Shown: piece by piece, positions 38,218 to 46,696 of the stretch
Numbering within the stretch: the first letter of the stretch is position 1
How the letters are laid out: each line of letters begins with the position of its first letter
Assembly (NCBI RefSeq): GCF_019740315.1
Contig: NZ_JAHXZR010000011.1
Coordinates: 124,001-188,000, forward strand
Direction: 5' to 3'
From: Oceanobacter mangrovi
Lineage (GTDB): Bacteria > Pseudomonadota > Gammaproteobacteria > Pseudomonadales > Oceanobacteraceae
DNA length: 64,000 nucleotides
Position numbers and translations under genes: made by a program
The notes under the pieces: generated by a model
Databases searched by the model: none
Seen by the model: the letters and a program-made list of their open reading frames with translations, nothing else
Told to the model about the DNA's origin: nothing

Positions 38218-38262
38218 TGAAATCCTCATGCCCCGAAGGGAAGTTAATCGGATGGAAATATT

Positions 38263-38282
38263 TACTGTAAATTTGACCAGTA
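38263..38282. promoter_or_regulatory. LexA (SOS) box of recA
   Basis: TACTGTAAATTTGACCAGTA matches the consensus TACTGTATATATATACAGTA at both ends (CTGT-N8-CCAG, one base off CTGT-N8-ACAG). The position upstream of recA matches SOS control known for this gene. Confidence 0.85.
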
Positions 38283-38350
38283 GTTAAACACAGTTTTTGC
38301 GCTTCGCCAAGAGAACACAGTAAAAACACTGGATAAATTAACAGTCAAAT

Positions 38351-38833
38351 TCAGGCCTGTTCAAGCCAGTGCGACAGACCTCTCAAACTATGCAGTACCG
38401 CCTGCTGGCGCACCGCCGCCCGATCACCATCAAAGTGACACAGCTCGGCATGGATACGCTGGTGATTACCCCAGGCGACCCACACAGTCCCCACCGGCTT
38501 GCCCGGTACTGCGCCTCCCGGCCCGGCAATGCCACTGGTGGCCACCGCTACATCAGCGCGGCTGTGTTGTACCGCTCCAGCGACCATTTCCCGCACGGTC
38601 GCTTCACTGACAGCACCATGCTGCTCCAGCGTCGTTTGCTGAACGCCCAGCATCTGCATCTTGGCCTCGTTGGAATAGGTAACAAAACCACAGTCGAACC
38701 AGCCGGATGAACCGGCCAGATCCGTACAGGCAGCAGCAATACCACCACCGGTGCAGGACTCCGCAGTCGCCATCCGCCAGCGCCGCATGGTCAGCTGCTC
38801 AGCCAGCTCTTCGGTTGCAAATAACAAGGACAT
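38351..38833 (-). CDS. pncC: Nicotinamide-nucleotide amidase (CinA C-terminal type)
   Basis: 160 aa. It deamidates NMN to nicotinate mononucleotide, recycling NMN formed by DNA ligase. Conserved segments are MATAESCTGGGIAAACTDLAG (catalytic Ser region), FVTYSNEAKMQMLGV, AVATSGIAGPGGA and KPVGTVWVAW. GCAGGAG precedes the ATG at 38833. It precedes recA, a conserved arrangement. With the nadM/nadV locus it adds a second NMN-using route in this window. Confidence 0.94.
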   Translation of the reverse strand: MSLLFATEELAEQLTMRRWRMATAESCTGGGIAAACTDLAGSSGWFDCGFVTYSNEAKMQMLGVQQTTLEQHGAVSEATVREMVAGAVQHSRADVAVATSGIAGPGGAVPGKPVGTVWVAWGNHQRIHAELCHFDGDRAAVRQQAVLHSLRGLSHWLEQA

Positions 38834-38901
38834 AAAGGCTCCTGCCATTGGTGTGGGTGAAAGCCGTATTTATACCGCATCTGGAGAACCAGACGCCAAA
38901 A

Positions 38902-38926
38902 ACAAAAACGCCCCGCAAAGCGGGGC
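38902..38926 (-). terminator. Rho-independent terminator of the SnoaL-like gene
   Basis: Stem GCCCCGC (38910-38916) / GCGGGGC (38920-38926). The minus-strand RNA continues into GTTTTTGTTTTTGG. It lies 51 bases after the stop. Confidence 0.88.
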
Positions 38927-38977
38927 AAGGAACAGGGAACAACGACGTTCAGGGTGGGTAAACCAGTTAGCAGTCTG

Positions 38978-39514
38978 TTAGTGGGCCATGCCCAGCGATT
39001 TGGTAACGCCATCTGTAGTACGGGTGAAGTCCAGATAGGCGACCTTGATGTCGTAGAATTTCCCGAAGGCATCAATCTTGTACATGATCACACCGTGGTA
39101 ATCGAAGTTTTCGCCTTGTTTGATTTTGCCAAACGGCGAGTTGTCGGAGTCCTTGATCACGGTGAAATGGGTTTTCATTTCAATCGCCAGGTTATCGCCA
39201 TCCGAGGTGTAATTAACCACGTTCAGCTCCTCCTTCATGACCGACCAGATCTTGCGATAATGCTCCTTGATCGCCGGGATGCCGTTCAGCACCATATGGC
39301 CGTTTTGCATCACAATATCGTCGGCAAAATAAGCCTCAAAAGCGCCGGGATCCTTGCGATTGAACATGGCGATATAGTTTTCAAAACTGGCGTGGTTGAT
39401 CATCTGATACGACGGTTTCGCCGCTGCAGTGTCAGCAGCCCAGACCGGCGTAACCGCCGCCGTTGTCAGTGTCAGACAACCAAGTGCAATGGATAGGCCC
39501 AGTGGTTTCAGCAT
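38978..39514 (-). CDS. Exported SnoaL/NTF2-like protein
   Basis: 178 aa. A signal peptide (MLKPLGLSIALGCLTLTTAAVTPVWA) is followed by an NTF2-like domain. Its parts are the N-terminal helix FENYIAMFNRKDPGAFEAYFADDIVM, then GIPAIKEHYRKIWSVM, and beta strands ending DIKVAYLDFTR. SnoaL-like proteins are cyclases, isomerases, hydrolases or simple binding proteins; a periplasmic location narrows this little. Start at 39514 with AAGGAA. It is the last of a possible set with the next two exported-protein genes, all on the minus strand. Function unknown. Confidence 0.78.
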   Translation of the reverse strand: MLKPLGLSIALGCLTLTTAAVTPVWAADTAAAKPSYQMINHASFENYIAMFNRKDPGAFEAYFADDIVMQNGHMVLNGIPAIKEHYRKIWSVMKEELNVVNYTSDGDNLAIEMKTHFTVIKDSDNSPFGKIKQGENFDYHGVIMYKIDAFGKFYDIKVAYLDFTRTTDGVTKSLGMAH

Positions 39515-39687
39515 ATTGGATTCCTTTTTATTGTTATGGTCTGAAGGCTTGGTCAGCAATGAGATTGCTGCCAAACCGTTAATCTTGCTCCAGGACATCA
39601 GCCTTCCTGGATCACCTTTTTATCGCTGCAGCGAGAGGCTCTCTAAAGGCATCGAGATACCTCCAGCTACTTCAGCGATGACAAAGA

Positions 39688-40722
39688 TTATTTACTCCAG
39701 GGTGAATTCCCACCAATCGGCTGCATGTTCATGTAACGCTGAACACCCTGCACCTTGCCGTCGTAGAAGCGTGTCATTTCAGCCACGGCCATGGTGGACT
39801 CCATCTGCTTAAGCACAGGGACAAATGACGTGCTACCCGCCTTGTTAGGGTCACGCATTTCAGCTGGCAGATTTTCAAAGCCATCCTTGATTTCCGTTGG
39901 AACAAACGTGGACTCAGAACCTTTCTCGATAAAGCTCGGGTATACAATGCCAGGAACCACACCGAAGCTGACAACAATGCCGGTTTCTTCATCCACAAGA
40001 ATCCGCGCGTTTTTGGCCTCCGGTCGTTTGTCAAACGTACAGGGAACGGAAACTCCGTGCTTCAAAGGGCGGTCAGTTGCCAGATCATCACCCGGCATCA
40101 GGGTTTTCAGAGCGTCTGGATCTTCGACAACCCGCCCACCCATCTCAACCAATTCACAAGTCTTCGACTCAGGAGGAGTACCGAAACTGCGATCAAAAAC
40201 GCTGTTTGCCCATTTGGTTAATTCCTCGCGATTGGCTTTCTGGCCAACCGGAACAGGCTCTAACCAGGCAGGGGGCAAGCTCGACAGTTCTTCTGGAGCA
40301 AATTTCAGACCTGACTCCCCCTTGGCCCGGCTGATATACATTTCCAGTTCAGTGATCAAACGGTCCTCGACCTTGAGGCGGAAAAACACGATCGACGGCA
40401 TCTCACCTTCAAACACTTCAGCCACGACAAAGACCTGACCAGTCTTTGGGTCAATCGCGTATTGCCCTGCACCAGGCTCGGTAAAACGGGTTACCGAACG
40501 CCATAAAGAGGTCATTTCCGGTGCTGCGGGCGCACCGTTTTCAGTGAAGGAATACCAACGACCCAGCGGCAACCCTTCACGACTGTGTTTGGTCATGGAT
40601 ACCAGGGTTTTCTGTGCCATTTCTTTCAGACAGGCGCGATCACAATTTTTATCTGCAGCCAGCGCAGTATTTCCCAACAACATCAATGAACCCGCCAGAA
40701 TAGCCGAAGCAATTTTCTTCAT
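39688..40722 (-). CDS. Exported protein of unknown function, possibly two NTF2-like halves
   Basis: 344 aa. Signal peptide MKKIASAILAGSLMLLGNTALAA. The mature N-terminal half (CDRACLKEMAQKTLVSM, PLGRWYSFTENGA, LWRSVTRF, IVFFRLKVEDRLITELEMYI) and the C-terminal half (SVFDRSFG, VPCTFDKRP, ILVDEETGIVVSFGVV, ESTMAVAEMTRFYDGKVQGVQ) look like two related alpha/beta-roll segments. The style recalls a secreted family with repeated NTF2-like folds found in proteobacteria and fungi, but I cannot name it with confidence. The four Cys in the mature part could form disulphides. GGAG precedes the ATG. It lies between a SnoaL-like gene and an OprB-like porin, 37 bases after the latter, so co-transcription is likely. 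Confidence 0.7.
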   Translation of the reverse strand: MKKIASAILAGSLMLLGNTALAADKNCDRACLKEMAQKTLVSMTKHSREGLPLGRWYSFTENGAPAAPEMTSLWRSVTRFTEPGAGQYAIDPKTGQVFVVAEVFEGEMPSIVFFRLKVEDRLITELEMYISRAKGESGLKFAPEELSSLPPAWLEPVPVGQKANREELTKWANSVFDRSFGTPPESKTCELVEMGGRVVEDPDALKTLMPGDDLATDRPLKHGVSVPCTFDKRPEAKNARILVDEETGIVVSFGVVPGIVYPSFIEKGSESTFVPTEIKDGFENLPAEMRDPNKAGSTSFVPVLKQMESTMAVAEMTRFYDGKVQGVQRYMNMQPIGGNSPWSK

Positions 40723-40759
40723 TTTTATTCTCCATTTCACACTTGAATATCAGGTCGTA

Positions 40760-42139
40760 TTAATTACCGAATGGCACAATCATCATGACACCCGTCAGCC
40801 AACCACTGGATGGCATATCTGCTGTTGTACGGGATTTTGATGTATCAGGATTAAGAATATACTCAACAACCGGCTGAACCTTCAGATGCTTGGCAACACC
40901 CAGCGTTGTGCTCAATTCAAATCGATATTGATTTTCGTCGGTCATCTCAGAGCCGCCACCATTGGATATACGCAAATCCCTCTGTGCCAGAAGAGTAGAT
41001 TCATTGATATTGACGTAATGTATCTTGAAAACCGCTTGATCAATATTGAATTGATCAGGCTGAAACCCTAGTGGATTAGACCAAACCAGACCAGCGGTTA
41101 ACCCCAGGTTAATTGGTTTCGCGTCATCAAATGATTTTTCGACGGCACCAAACACCGATAGCCTCGAAGCCTCAAATATATTGGCGGTGGAGTCTGCCCA
41201 GACACCCTGATTGAATTTGAAAACAACCCCGTCAGATCCCTGATGAGTCTTTGCGTCATCCCCAGTAAGCACAACTGACGTGCCATTCACAGAATGATAA
41301 GGATCGCTGATTTCGGCATCAGCCTTGTAATATGTCAATTCAATATCACTGGGGTAACGATTGCTGGCATCGCTGCGATATCCCAGGCTACCGACCCAGA
41401 AAGTGCCATCTTGTCCACCCGTCGAAAATGCATCCCAGCCATTTTTAGCGACTAATTTTGCGTAGTCGCGCATCTCCTGGCCCCCCGCTTCCAGATTGAG
41501 CCTTGGGGTCAGTCTGTACCTGAGTCGCAGACCCAAAGTGCCGGTACTGGCATCGGGTACACCGGCATCCCACTTGACCAGAGGATCCGTATAAACAAAG
41601 TCGATACCACTATTAGGACGAAAGAAATAACGCTGCAGGTTGAGCTTACCAAGTTCGAAATTAAAAGCTCCATCCAGCAATGTCTGTTCGTAGGTCAAAA
41701 GCGAGAAAACCGGTGCTCCTGTGTCGTGAGCCGGGTACTGGTCTCCTCCCAGATAACTACTTGCATAGTTTTCGTAGTTATCCATGGACTCAGCCGGATA
41801 TTTATATGGAAACAGTGTCGCTTCCATGTGTATTTTTGCATTATCAATACCGGCAATCACCCCAAGATCGAGATCCACGGCATTAATGAACATCATCTGT
41901 GCCCCGGTTTTACCAGTATCTACCCCGGTACTCAGGTTGTTAAATGCGGCACCGATTAAAAGACCATTATATTTAATACCATGTGCAGCAAGCGCTTCAC
42001 TAACGGAAGGCTTTTCACCTGACTCTGATTTCTGGGGAAATCGAATTTTTTCACCAAGAGAAGGATTGGCTTCATCAGCTATTGCGGCAGAGCAAGAAGC
42101 AATCAGGACCCCTGCCACCAGCAGTCTATTATTTTTCAA
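40760..42139 (-). CDS. OprB-like outer-membrane porin
   Basis: 459 aa. After a signal peptide (LLVAGVLIASCSAAIA) comes HGIKYNGLLIGAAFNNLSTGVDTG, the start typical of carbohydrate-porin OprB-family barrels. Amphipathic strands follow throughout (EQTLLDGAFNFELGKLNLQRYFF, RLRYRLTPRLNLEAGGQEMRD), and the C-terminus MMIVPFGN is a modified closing strand. It transports small hydrophilic solutes through the outer membrane; sugar specificity cannot be assumed. Two exported-protein genes follow closely downstream. Its 304-base upstream region (42140-42443) is strongly AT-rich and holds the terminator of the SDR gene, with no other gene seen. Confidence 0.8.
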   Translation of the reverse strand: MKNNRLLVAGVLIASCSAAIADEANPSLGEKIRFPQKSESGEKPSVSEALAAHGIKYNGLLIGAAFNNLSTGVDTGKTGAQMMFINAVDLDLGVIAGIDNAKIHMEATLFPYKYPAESMDNYENYASSYLGGDQYPAHDTGAPVFSLLTYEQTLLDGAFNFELGKLNLQRYFFRPNSGIDFVYTDPLVKWDAGVPDASTGTLGLRLRYRLTPRLNLEAGGQEMRDYAKLVAKNGWDAFSTGGQDGTFWVGSLGYRSDASNRYPSDIELTYYKADAEISDPYHSVNGTSVVLTGDDAKTHQGSDGVVFKFNQGVWADSTANIFEASRLSVFGAVEKSFDDAKPINLGLTAGLVWSNPLGFQPDQFNIDQAVFKIHYVNINESTLLAQRDLRISNGGGSEMTDENQYRFELSTTLGVAKHLKVQPVVEYILNPDTSKSRTTADMPSSGWLTGVMMIVPFGN

Positions 42140-42373
42140 TTTATTTCCCTTCCAGCCTATTTATTTTTATTAACGCTGTAAAAATCAATTTCAAATCAAA
42201 AACAAGACTATCAACACACCTATTAAAAAACCAAACTTTATTTAAAAGAGCACATATGCACGAAACCAATAGCACTGACAATTCGTTACAAATATTCTTA
42301 AACAGGATATTTATAAGTCATATAAATTTGATAAAAACTTACGATTTAAATCAGGGAATTGATATATCAGAAA

Positions 42374-42397
42374 ATCAAAAGCCCCCTTACGGGGGCT
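42374..42397 (-). terminator. Rho-independent terminator of the SDR gene
   Basis: Stem AGCCCCC (42380-42386) / GGGGGCT (42391-42397) with loop TTAC. The minus-strand RNA ends in TTTGATTTT. It lies 47 bases after the SDR stop and closes the long minus-strand set. Confidence 0.9.
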
Positions 42398-42443
42398 AAC
42401 AGACCTGGACAAGCAAGCTTAAAGAGTGAACAACAGCGCAGCC

Positions 42444-43220
42444 TTACCAGGCTGTCGAGCCACCATCCACCGGCAAGTCGGCACCGGTTACCCAGGAGGC
42501 TTCATCTGACGCCAGATAGATAGCCGCATAACCAATATCTTCCGGTTGTCCGAGGCGTTTGATCATGGTTTTGGCCAGCACTTCATCACGGAAACCAGGA
42601 ATGTTTTCCAGCGGTTCGCGAGTGGCAGTGGTTTCAATCAAGGCAGGCGAAATGGTATTGACCCGAATATTGAATTCACGCCCTTCCATCGCCAGCTGCC
42701 GCGACATCGCCAGCACGCCGCCCTTGCCAGCACAATGGGCAATGGCTGGCAGTGGTTTGAAGGCATTGTGGGCGTTGGCGGAGGCGAAGTTGATAATTGC
42801 CGCCGCCCCGCTTTGCTTCAGATGCGGCCAGGCTTTCTGACAAGCCAGGAATACCACGCTCAGTTCACCATCGAGGGTACGTTTCCAGCCTTCGTAATAG
42901 TCCATCTCTTCGAGCCAGGCGAAGGCGCCAAAAGCACCGGCGTTGACCAGAATATCCAGCCGACCATACTGCTCGATACAAAAGTCTATGAGCTTTTGCA
43001 CATCGTCCGGGTTGGTCAGATCACACGGAGCCAGCGAGCGGATCGGCGTGCCCTGCTCGGCGGCCAGCTGCTCCGTTTCGGCGGCCGTGGTTGCGTTGAT
43101 GTCGGCACCCACTACCTGAGCCCCGGCAGCAGCAAACATCAGCGCGCAACCACGGCCAATTCCTGACCCACTACCGGTGACGATAGCGACCTTGCCTTCA
43201 AGGCGATTGTTTTTATTCAT
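42444..43220 (-). CDS. Short-chain dehydrogenase/reductase with His in place of catalytic Tyr
   Basis: 258 aa classical SDR. The NAD(P) motif TGSGSGIGRG is at 15-24, NAGAFGAF follows strand 4, and the C-terminal VTGADLPVDGGS is typical. The active-site segment reads AHCAGKGG, so the Tyr of YxxxK is His162 (codon CAT, 42735-42737) while Lys166 and Ser147 remain. TAT to CAT is a single-base change. This either abolishes normal activity or indicates altered chemistry. The start at 43220 has AAGGA upstream. It lies downstream of the COG1233 oxidoreductase across a REP-like element, in the catabolic block. Confidence 0.9.
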   Translation of the reverse strand: MNKNNRLEGKVAIVTGSGSGIGRGCALMFAAAGAQVVGADINATTAAETEQLAAEQGTPIRSLAPCDLTNPDDVQKLIDFCIEQYGRLDILVNAGAFGAFAWLEEMDYYEGWKRTLDGELSVVFLACQKAWPHLKQSGAAAIINFASANAHNAFKPLPAIAHCAGKGGVLAMSRQLAMEGREFNIRVNTISPALIETTATREPLENIPGFRDEVLAKTMIKRLGQPEDIGYAAIYLASDEASWVTGADLPVDGGSTAW

Positions 43221-43245
43221 GTTGATGTCCTTATTATCCACTCGT

Positions 43246-43349
43246 GTAGGAGCGAATCGGGCCGCGAAGGTTTATTCGCGATTCGCTTTCAAGGGATGAA
43301 AGAATTCGGGGTGAGCAAGCTCACCCATCGCGAATAAATTCGCTCCTAC
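43246..43349. repeat. REP-like inverted repeat element
   Basis: Arms GTAGGAGCGAAT (43246-43257) and ATTCGCTCCTAC (43338-43349) enclose inner inverted parts (TTTATTCGCG and CGCGAATAAA). The GTAGGAGCGAAT...TTCGCGA wording is that of extragenic palindromes common in Pseudomonas and relatives. It lies between two genes of the same direction and may stabilise the upstream mRNA. Confidence 0.8.
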
Positions 43350-43361
43350 CGGTTTATGCCC

Positions 43362-45218
43362 TTACTTGCCCTTGCGGAACGGCAAGCTGGCCAAAAAAGC
43401 CATGTCGCTGAACTTCATCATTTTCAGACCGGCACGAGCGGCATCGGCGTCGAGACGAGCTTCCATCGGCATGGTGCCGAAGCTTTTGCCCTTGATGATC
43501 AGCTCGCCGTTTTCACGACCAATGGAGTCCACGCTCATCAGCTCTTCGTCGGCCGGACCGCGCAGTACCATGCCACCTTTTTTCACCGCTGCAGCGGCGT
43601 TCGGGTCACCGCCGTCCTGACGTACCGACTTGCTGACGCTGCTGAAGTCCATACCCAGTTCTTCGAACATCTTCTGTGCCGTGGCTCGGCCTGCGCCGTA
43701 AACACCACCACCCGGATGCTGGAATGGACCGGCGAGGAACAGGTTCTTGATGCCAGGAATCATAAACTGGCCCAGATCCGGCGTCGGACGGTGGCCAGCG
43801 CTCTGATACATGTACGGCGCGACGCCGTGCAGGTCGCCACGCACCATGGAGTTCGGCGAGCTACGCTCCAGATCCACCGGCGAGCAGATGCTGCGCATGA
43901 TGATGTTGTCGGAGGTGAGGTTCTTGACGAACTTGCGGTAGTGCTCCAGCGACAGGTCGCCGATCTCTTCCTTGAATTCGTCCCAGTGCTTGCCCGCCCA
44001 ACGCTCGTCCTTCACCTCGTATGGCGCGAAGGTGATGCCGTGGAACATGCCTGCACCTTCTGGTACGCGGGTCTTGTCGCCAATCGATTCGTCACCACCG
44101 GCACACAGGCGGCGTTTGGTGATCAGACCGCGCTTGAGGTCGTCAAAGTCGGCGCACATATCGTCGAGCTTGTCGGTGGCCATAAACTCCAGCATGGTGG
44201 CGTAGCCAACATCTTCACCGGCGTAGTACTGGGCGTTTTCTTTCAGATCGTAGTGGGAAACCATGATCGAGAACGGCGCCAGCGTGGCACGCTCGGCACG
44301 TTTCAGCACCGGCTCATCAACACCTTCGACGAACTTGCGGATCACGTGTGGGTGAATGGCCCCAATCACTGCATCCCTGGCAAAAATCTGCTCGCCATCA
44401 GCCAGCTCAACGCCTTTGGCTTCGTCGCCCGACATGATGATCTTGCGCACTTCGGAGTCACAACGCACTTCACCGCCGTGGTGCTCGATACAACGCACCA
44501 ACGACTCGGTCAGCTTGCCGGAACCGCCAATCGGCTGCGACACACCGTAGGTGTGAATAATGCCCGGCATCAGCAGTACGCCCATGCCGGTGCCCAGTTC
44601 GTTCGGGGCTTGCAGGTTTTCGCTCACCAGACGCAGCAGGTGAATCTTGATCTTGTCGCTTTCATACAGCTGATTAACCAGATCAAGACAGTCGCGGCTC
44701 ATATAGTCGAGCATGATGCGACCTTCTTCGGTGCGATCGAGCATGGCCATCATTTCGCCCAGTGGCGGTGGTGGCGAATACAGGCCCGGCATAAAGACTT
44801 TCAGAAAGTCCTGGCTCATTTTCACGAACGCCCGATAGGTTTCAGCGTCCTTTCTGGAAATTTTGGCGAAACACTCGCAGGTTTTGTCGATGTCCTTGTA
44901 GGTGTACAGCACCGATTGATCCGGAAAAATCGTCGCATGCGGCACCGGCGAGTAGTGATACTCCAGTCCATGCTGGCTCATCAGCCCCAGTTCGTCCTGA
45001 CGAATCATCGGGTTACCCTGAATCATGATGTGCACGCTGGAGTGCTCATCGTGCCAGTATCCCGGTGTGTTCAACTGCTGGGTGGACACACCACCACCCG
45101 GATAGGATTTGCGTTCCAAAACCAGCACTTTTTTACCGGCCTTGGCCAGATAGGCAGCGGCGACCAGACCATTATGGCCGGCACCCATAGCAACGATGTC
45201 GTAGCTGTTACTGCTCAT
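43362..45218 (-). CDS. FAD-dependent oxidoreductase, phytoene desaturase-like (COG1233)
   Basis: 618 aa. The N-terminal FAD motif is YDIVAMGAGHNGLVAAAYLAKAGKKVLVLE, with GGGVSTQQL. In the middle IGGSGKLTESLVRCIEHHGGEV is the usual substrate/FAD segment. Near the C-terminus NLFLAGPFQHPGGGVYGAGRATA closes the FAD site. An extra tail of about 90 residues follows, with no clear domain. Relatives desaturate, saturate or isomerise hydrophobic polyenes and cyclic compounds, so a lipophilic substrate is likely. GAGGAAA precedes the start at 45218. It is placed between the MFS gene and the SDR gene in the catabolic block. Confidence 0.85.
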   Translation of the reverse strand: MSSNSYDIVAMGAGHNGLVAAAYLAKAGKKVLVLERKSYPGGGVSTQQLNTPGYWHDEHSSVHIMIQGNPMIRQDELGLMSQHGLEYHYSPVPHATIFPDQSVLYTYKDIDKTCECFAKISRKDAETYRAFVKMSQDFLKVFMPGLYSPPPPLGEMMAMLDRTEEGRIMLDYMSRDCLDLVNQLYESDKIKIHLLRLVSENLQAPNELGTGMGVLLMPGIIHTYGVSQPIGGSGKLTESLVRCIEHHGGEVRCDSEVRKIIMSGDEAKGVELADGEQIFARDAVIGAIHPHVIRKFVEGVDEPVLKRAERATLAPFSIMVSHYDLKENAQYYAGEDVGYATMLEFMATDKLDDMCADFDDLKRGLITKRRLCAGGDESIGDKTRVPEGAGMFHGITFAPYEVKDERWAGKHWDEFKEEIGDLSLEHYRKFVKNLTSDNIIMRSICSPVDLERSSPNSMVRGDLHGVAPYMYQSAGHRPTPDLGQFMIPGIKNLFLAGPFQHPGGGVYGAGRATAQKMFEELGMDFSSVSKSVRQDGGDPNAAAAVKKGGMVLRGPADEELMSVDSIGRENGELIIKGKSFGTMPMEARLDADAARAGLKMMKFSDMAFLASLPFRKGK

Positions 45219-45383
45219 TTGGATTTCCTCAATAATCACCCCAGCCGCAGGGTTCTCGTTGGTTATGCAGGCTGGCGCTCGGTTACCGGGCTTTATCCCG
45301 GACTCTTGCTAAATTCGTTTGGAGACCTGGAGCCTGACGGGAGGCTCCTGAAAAATCGTTCGGACAGGTATCAGGCCCAGATA

Positions 45384-46601
45384 TCAGGCCAATGACACCA
45401 CCCGGTTGCGTACCAGTCGTTGGCCGATAGCCAACAACAGCGCTACCGGCACCACAAACTGACCGATAAAACCAATTGCAGCGGCGTGACTGCCCAGTAC
45501 ATCCTGCAGCCCCACCACCACCATCGGGGTGAAGAACTGGCCGAGGAAGAAGGCAGCCATCCAGGCGCCAGTGCCTAGGGCTCGACGATGCGGTGGCAGG
45601 TTGCTCATGTTCCACACCATCATGGTTGGCAACAGCAGACCACCACCCAGACCCGCCACCATCACACCGGTGACCATAATTTCAGCAGCGCCGTTGGCAT
45701 TGCCGATCAGCAGATAGCCGCAGCCAATAAAGCCCAGCGCCACTGCCAATCGAACAGGCGTTACAAACCAGCTGCTGGAAAGGAAGAAACGGAAACTGAT
45801 AGAGCCGATCACCACCGCTACCTGGCCCATTGAAGCCAGCAGGCCAATGGTGCCTGGTGCAGTAATATCAACACTGTGAAGCAGGTAACCAATGTGAACC
45901 TGAACGGACATAAAGAGGATGCCGCCAACCAAGGTTACGGCGCAGATGCCAGCCACCTTGAGCGGATTCCAGAGTGCTTTTTCTTCGTCGCTGAGGGACT
46001 CCAGCAGCTCTTGTGGCTGATGCCGTTTTGGCTCCCACAGAGTGACTAACGCCAGCAAGGCCAAAATGATACTGATGCTGTAAAGCATAAACGGCACCCG
46101 CCAGCCCAGCTCTCCCAAAGCACCACCAATGGCGATAAACATCACCGCAGAGGTTGAGGACAAGGTGGTATTCAGTGCCAGATAACGTTCGCGCTGCACA
46201 CCGGAATAGTAGTCGCCGATCAGCGCCACGGATGACGTCATAATGATGGCTTCGGCCAGTCCGACGCCAATGCGGGTACCAATAATGGTTGGCAACGAAT
46301 CCAGAAAAACAGGCGCAACGCCGAATACAGCGTACAGGGCCAGACCGGCCACCAGCAGATTCTTGCGGCCCGTGCGGTCAGCCAGGATACCGACGGCCAT
46401 CGACAGCAGTGCGATCACCAGCCCCGGTGACGTCAGTGCCATCGGCACCATAAATTCAACGTTGGGGGTGGCAGCAAAATGTTCCTGCATTTGCGGCAAT
46501 ACAGGGGCAATCACCACGGCAGCCAACACCGACATGCAGCCGCAAAGCAGCAGCAGCCAGGCGTGAAACGGCCGGGCAACTGGGGTCATGTTGTTATTCA
46601 T
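45384..46601 (-). CDS. Major facilitator superfamily transporter
   Basis: 405 aa, 12 hydrophobic segments. The MFS loop motif appears as GILADRTGRKNLLVAGL after TM2. The start MNNNMTPVARPF at 46601 has GGGAG eight bases before it. It is probably an inner-membrane importer for the compound degraded by the neighbouring enzymes, though efflux cannot be excluded. A stem-loop (GGAGCCT/AGGCTCC, 45329-45348) lies after the stop without a T-run. Confidence 0.9.
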   Translation of the reverse strand: MNNNMTPVARPFHAWLLLLCGCMSVLAAVVIAPVLPQMQEHFAATPNVEFMVPMALTSPGLVIALLSMAVGILADRTGRKNLLVAGLALYAVFGVAPVFLDSLPTIIGTRIGVGLAEAIIMTSSVALIGDYYSGVQRERYLALNTTLSSTSAVMFIAIGGALGELGWRVPFMLYSISIILALLALVTLWEPKRHQPQELLESLSDEEKALWNPLKVAGICAVTLVGGILFMSVQVHIGYLLHSVDITAPGTIGLLASMGQVAVVIGSISFRFFLSSSWFVTPVRLAVALGFIGCGYLLIGNANGAAEIMVTGVMVAGLGGGLLLPTMMVWNMSNLPPHRRALGTGAWMAAFFLGQFFTPMVVVGLQDVLGSHAAAIGFIGQFVVPVALLLAIGQRLVRNRVVSLA

Positions 46602-46696
46602 ATTATTGACTCCCGAAATCAACTTCGAAGGTTACCGGGTCTTGCGACCCGGCGTCATTGTTAAGATGTAAAGAATGTCATTCAAAAAAACGACTG

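Noticed and set aside
43356..45395. 679-codon open frame on the plus strand
   Set aside because: It is antisense to the clear COG1233 FAD oxidoreductase, has no ribosome site and a His/Val/Thr-biased composition typical of a shadow frame.
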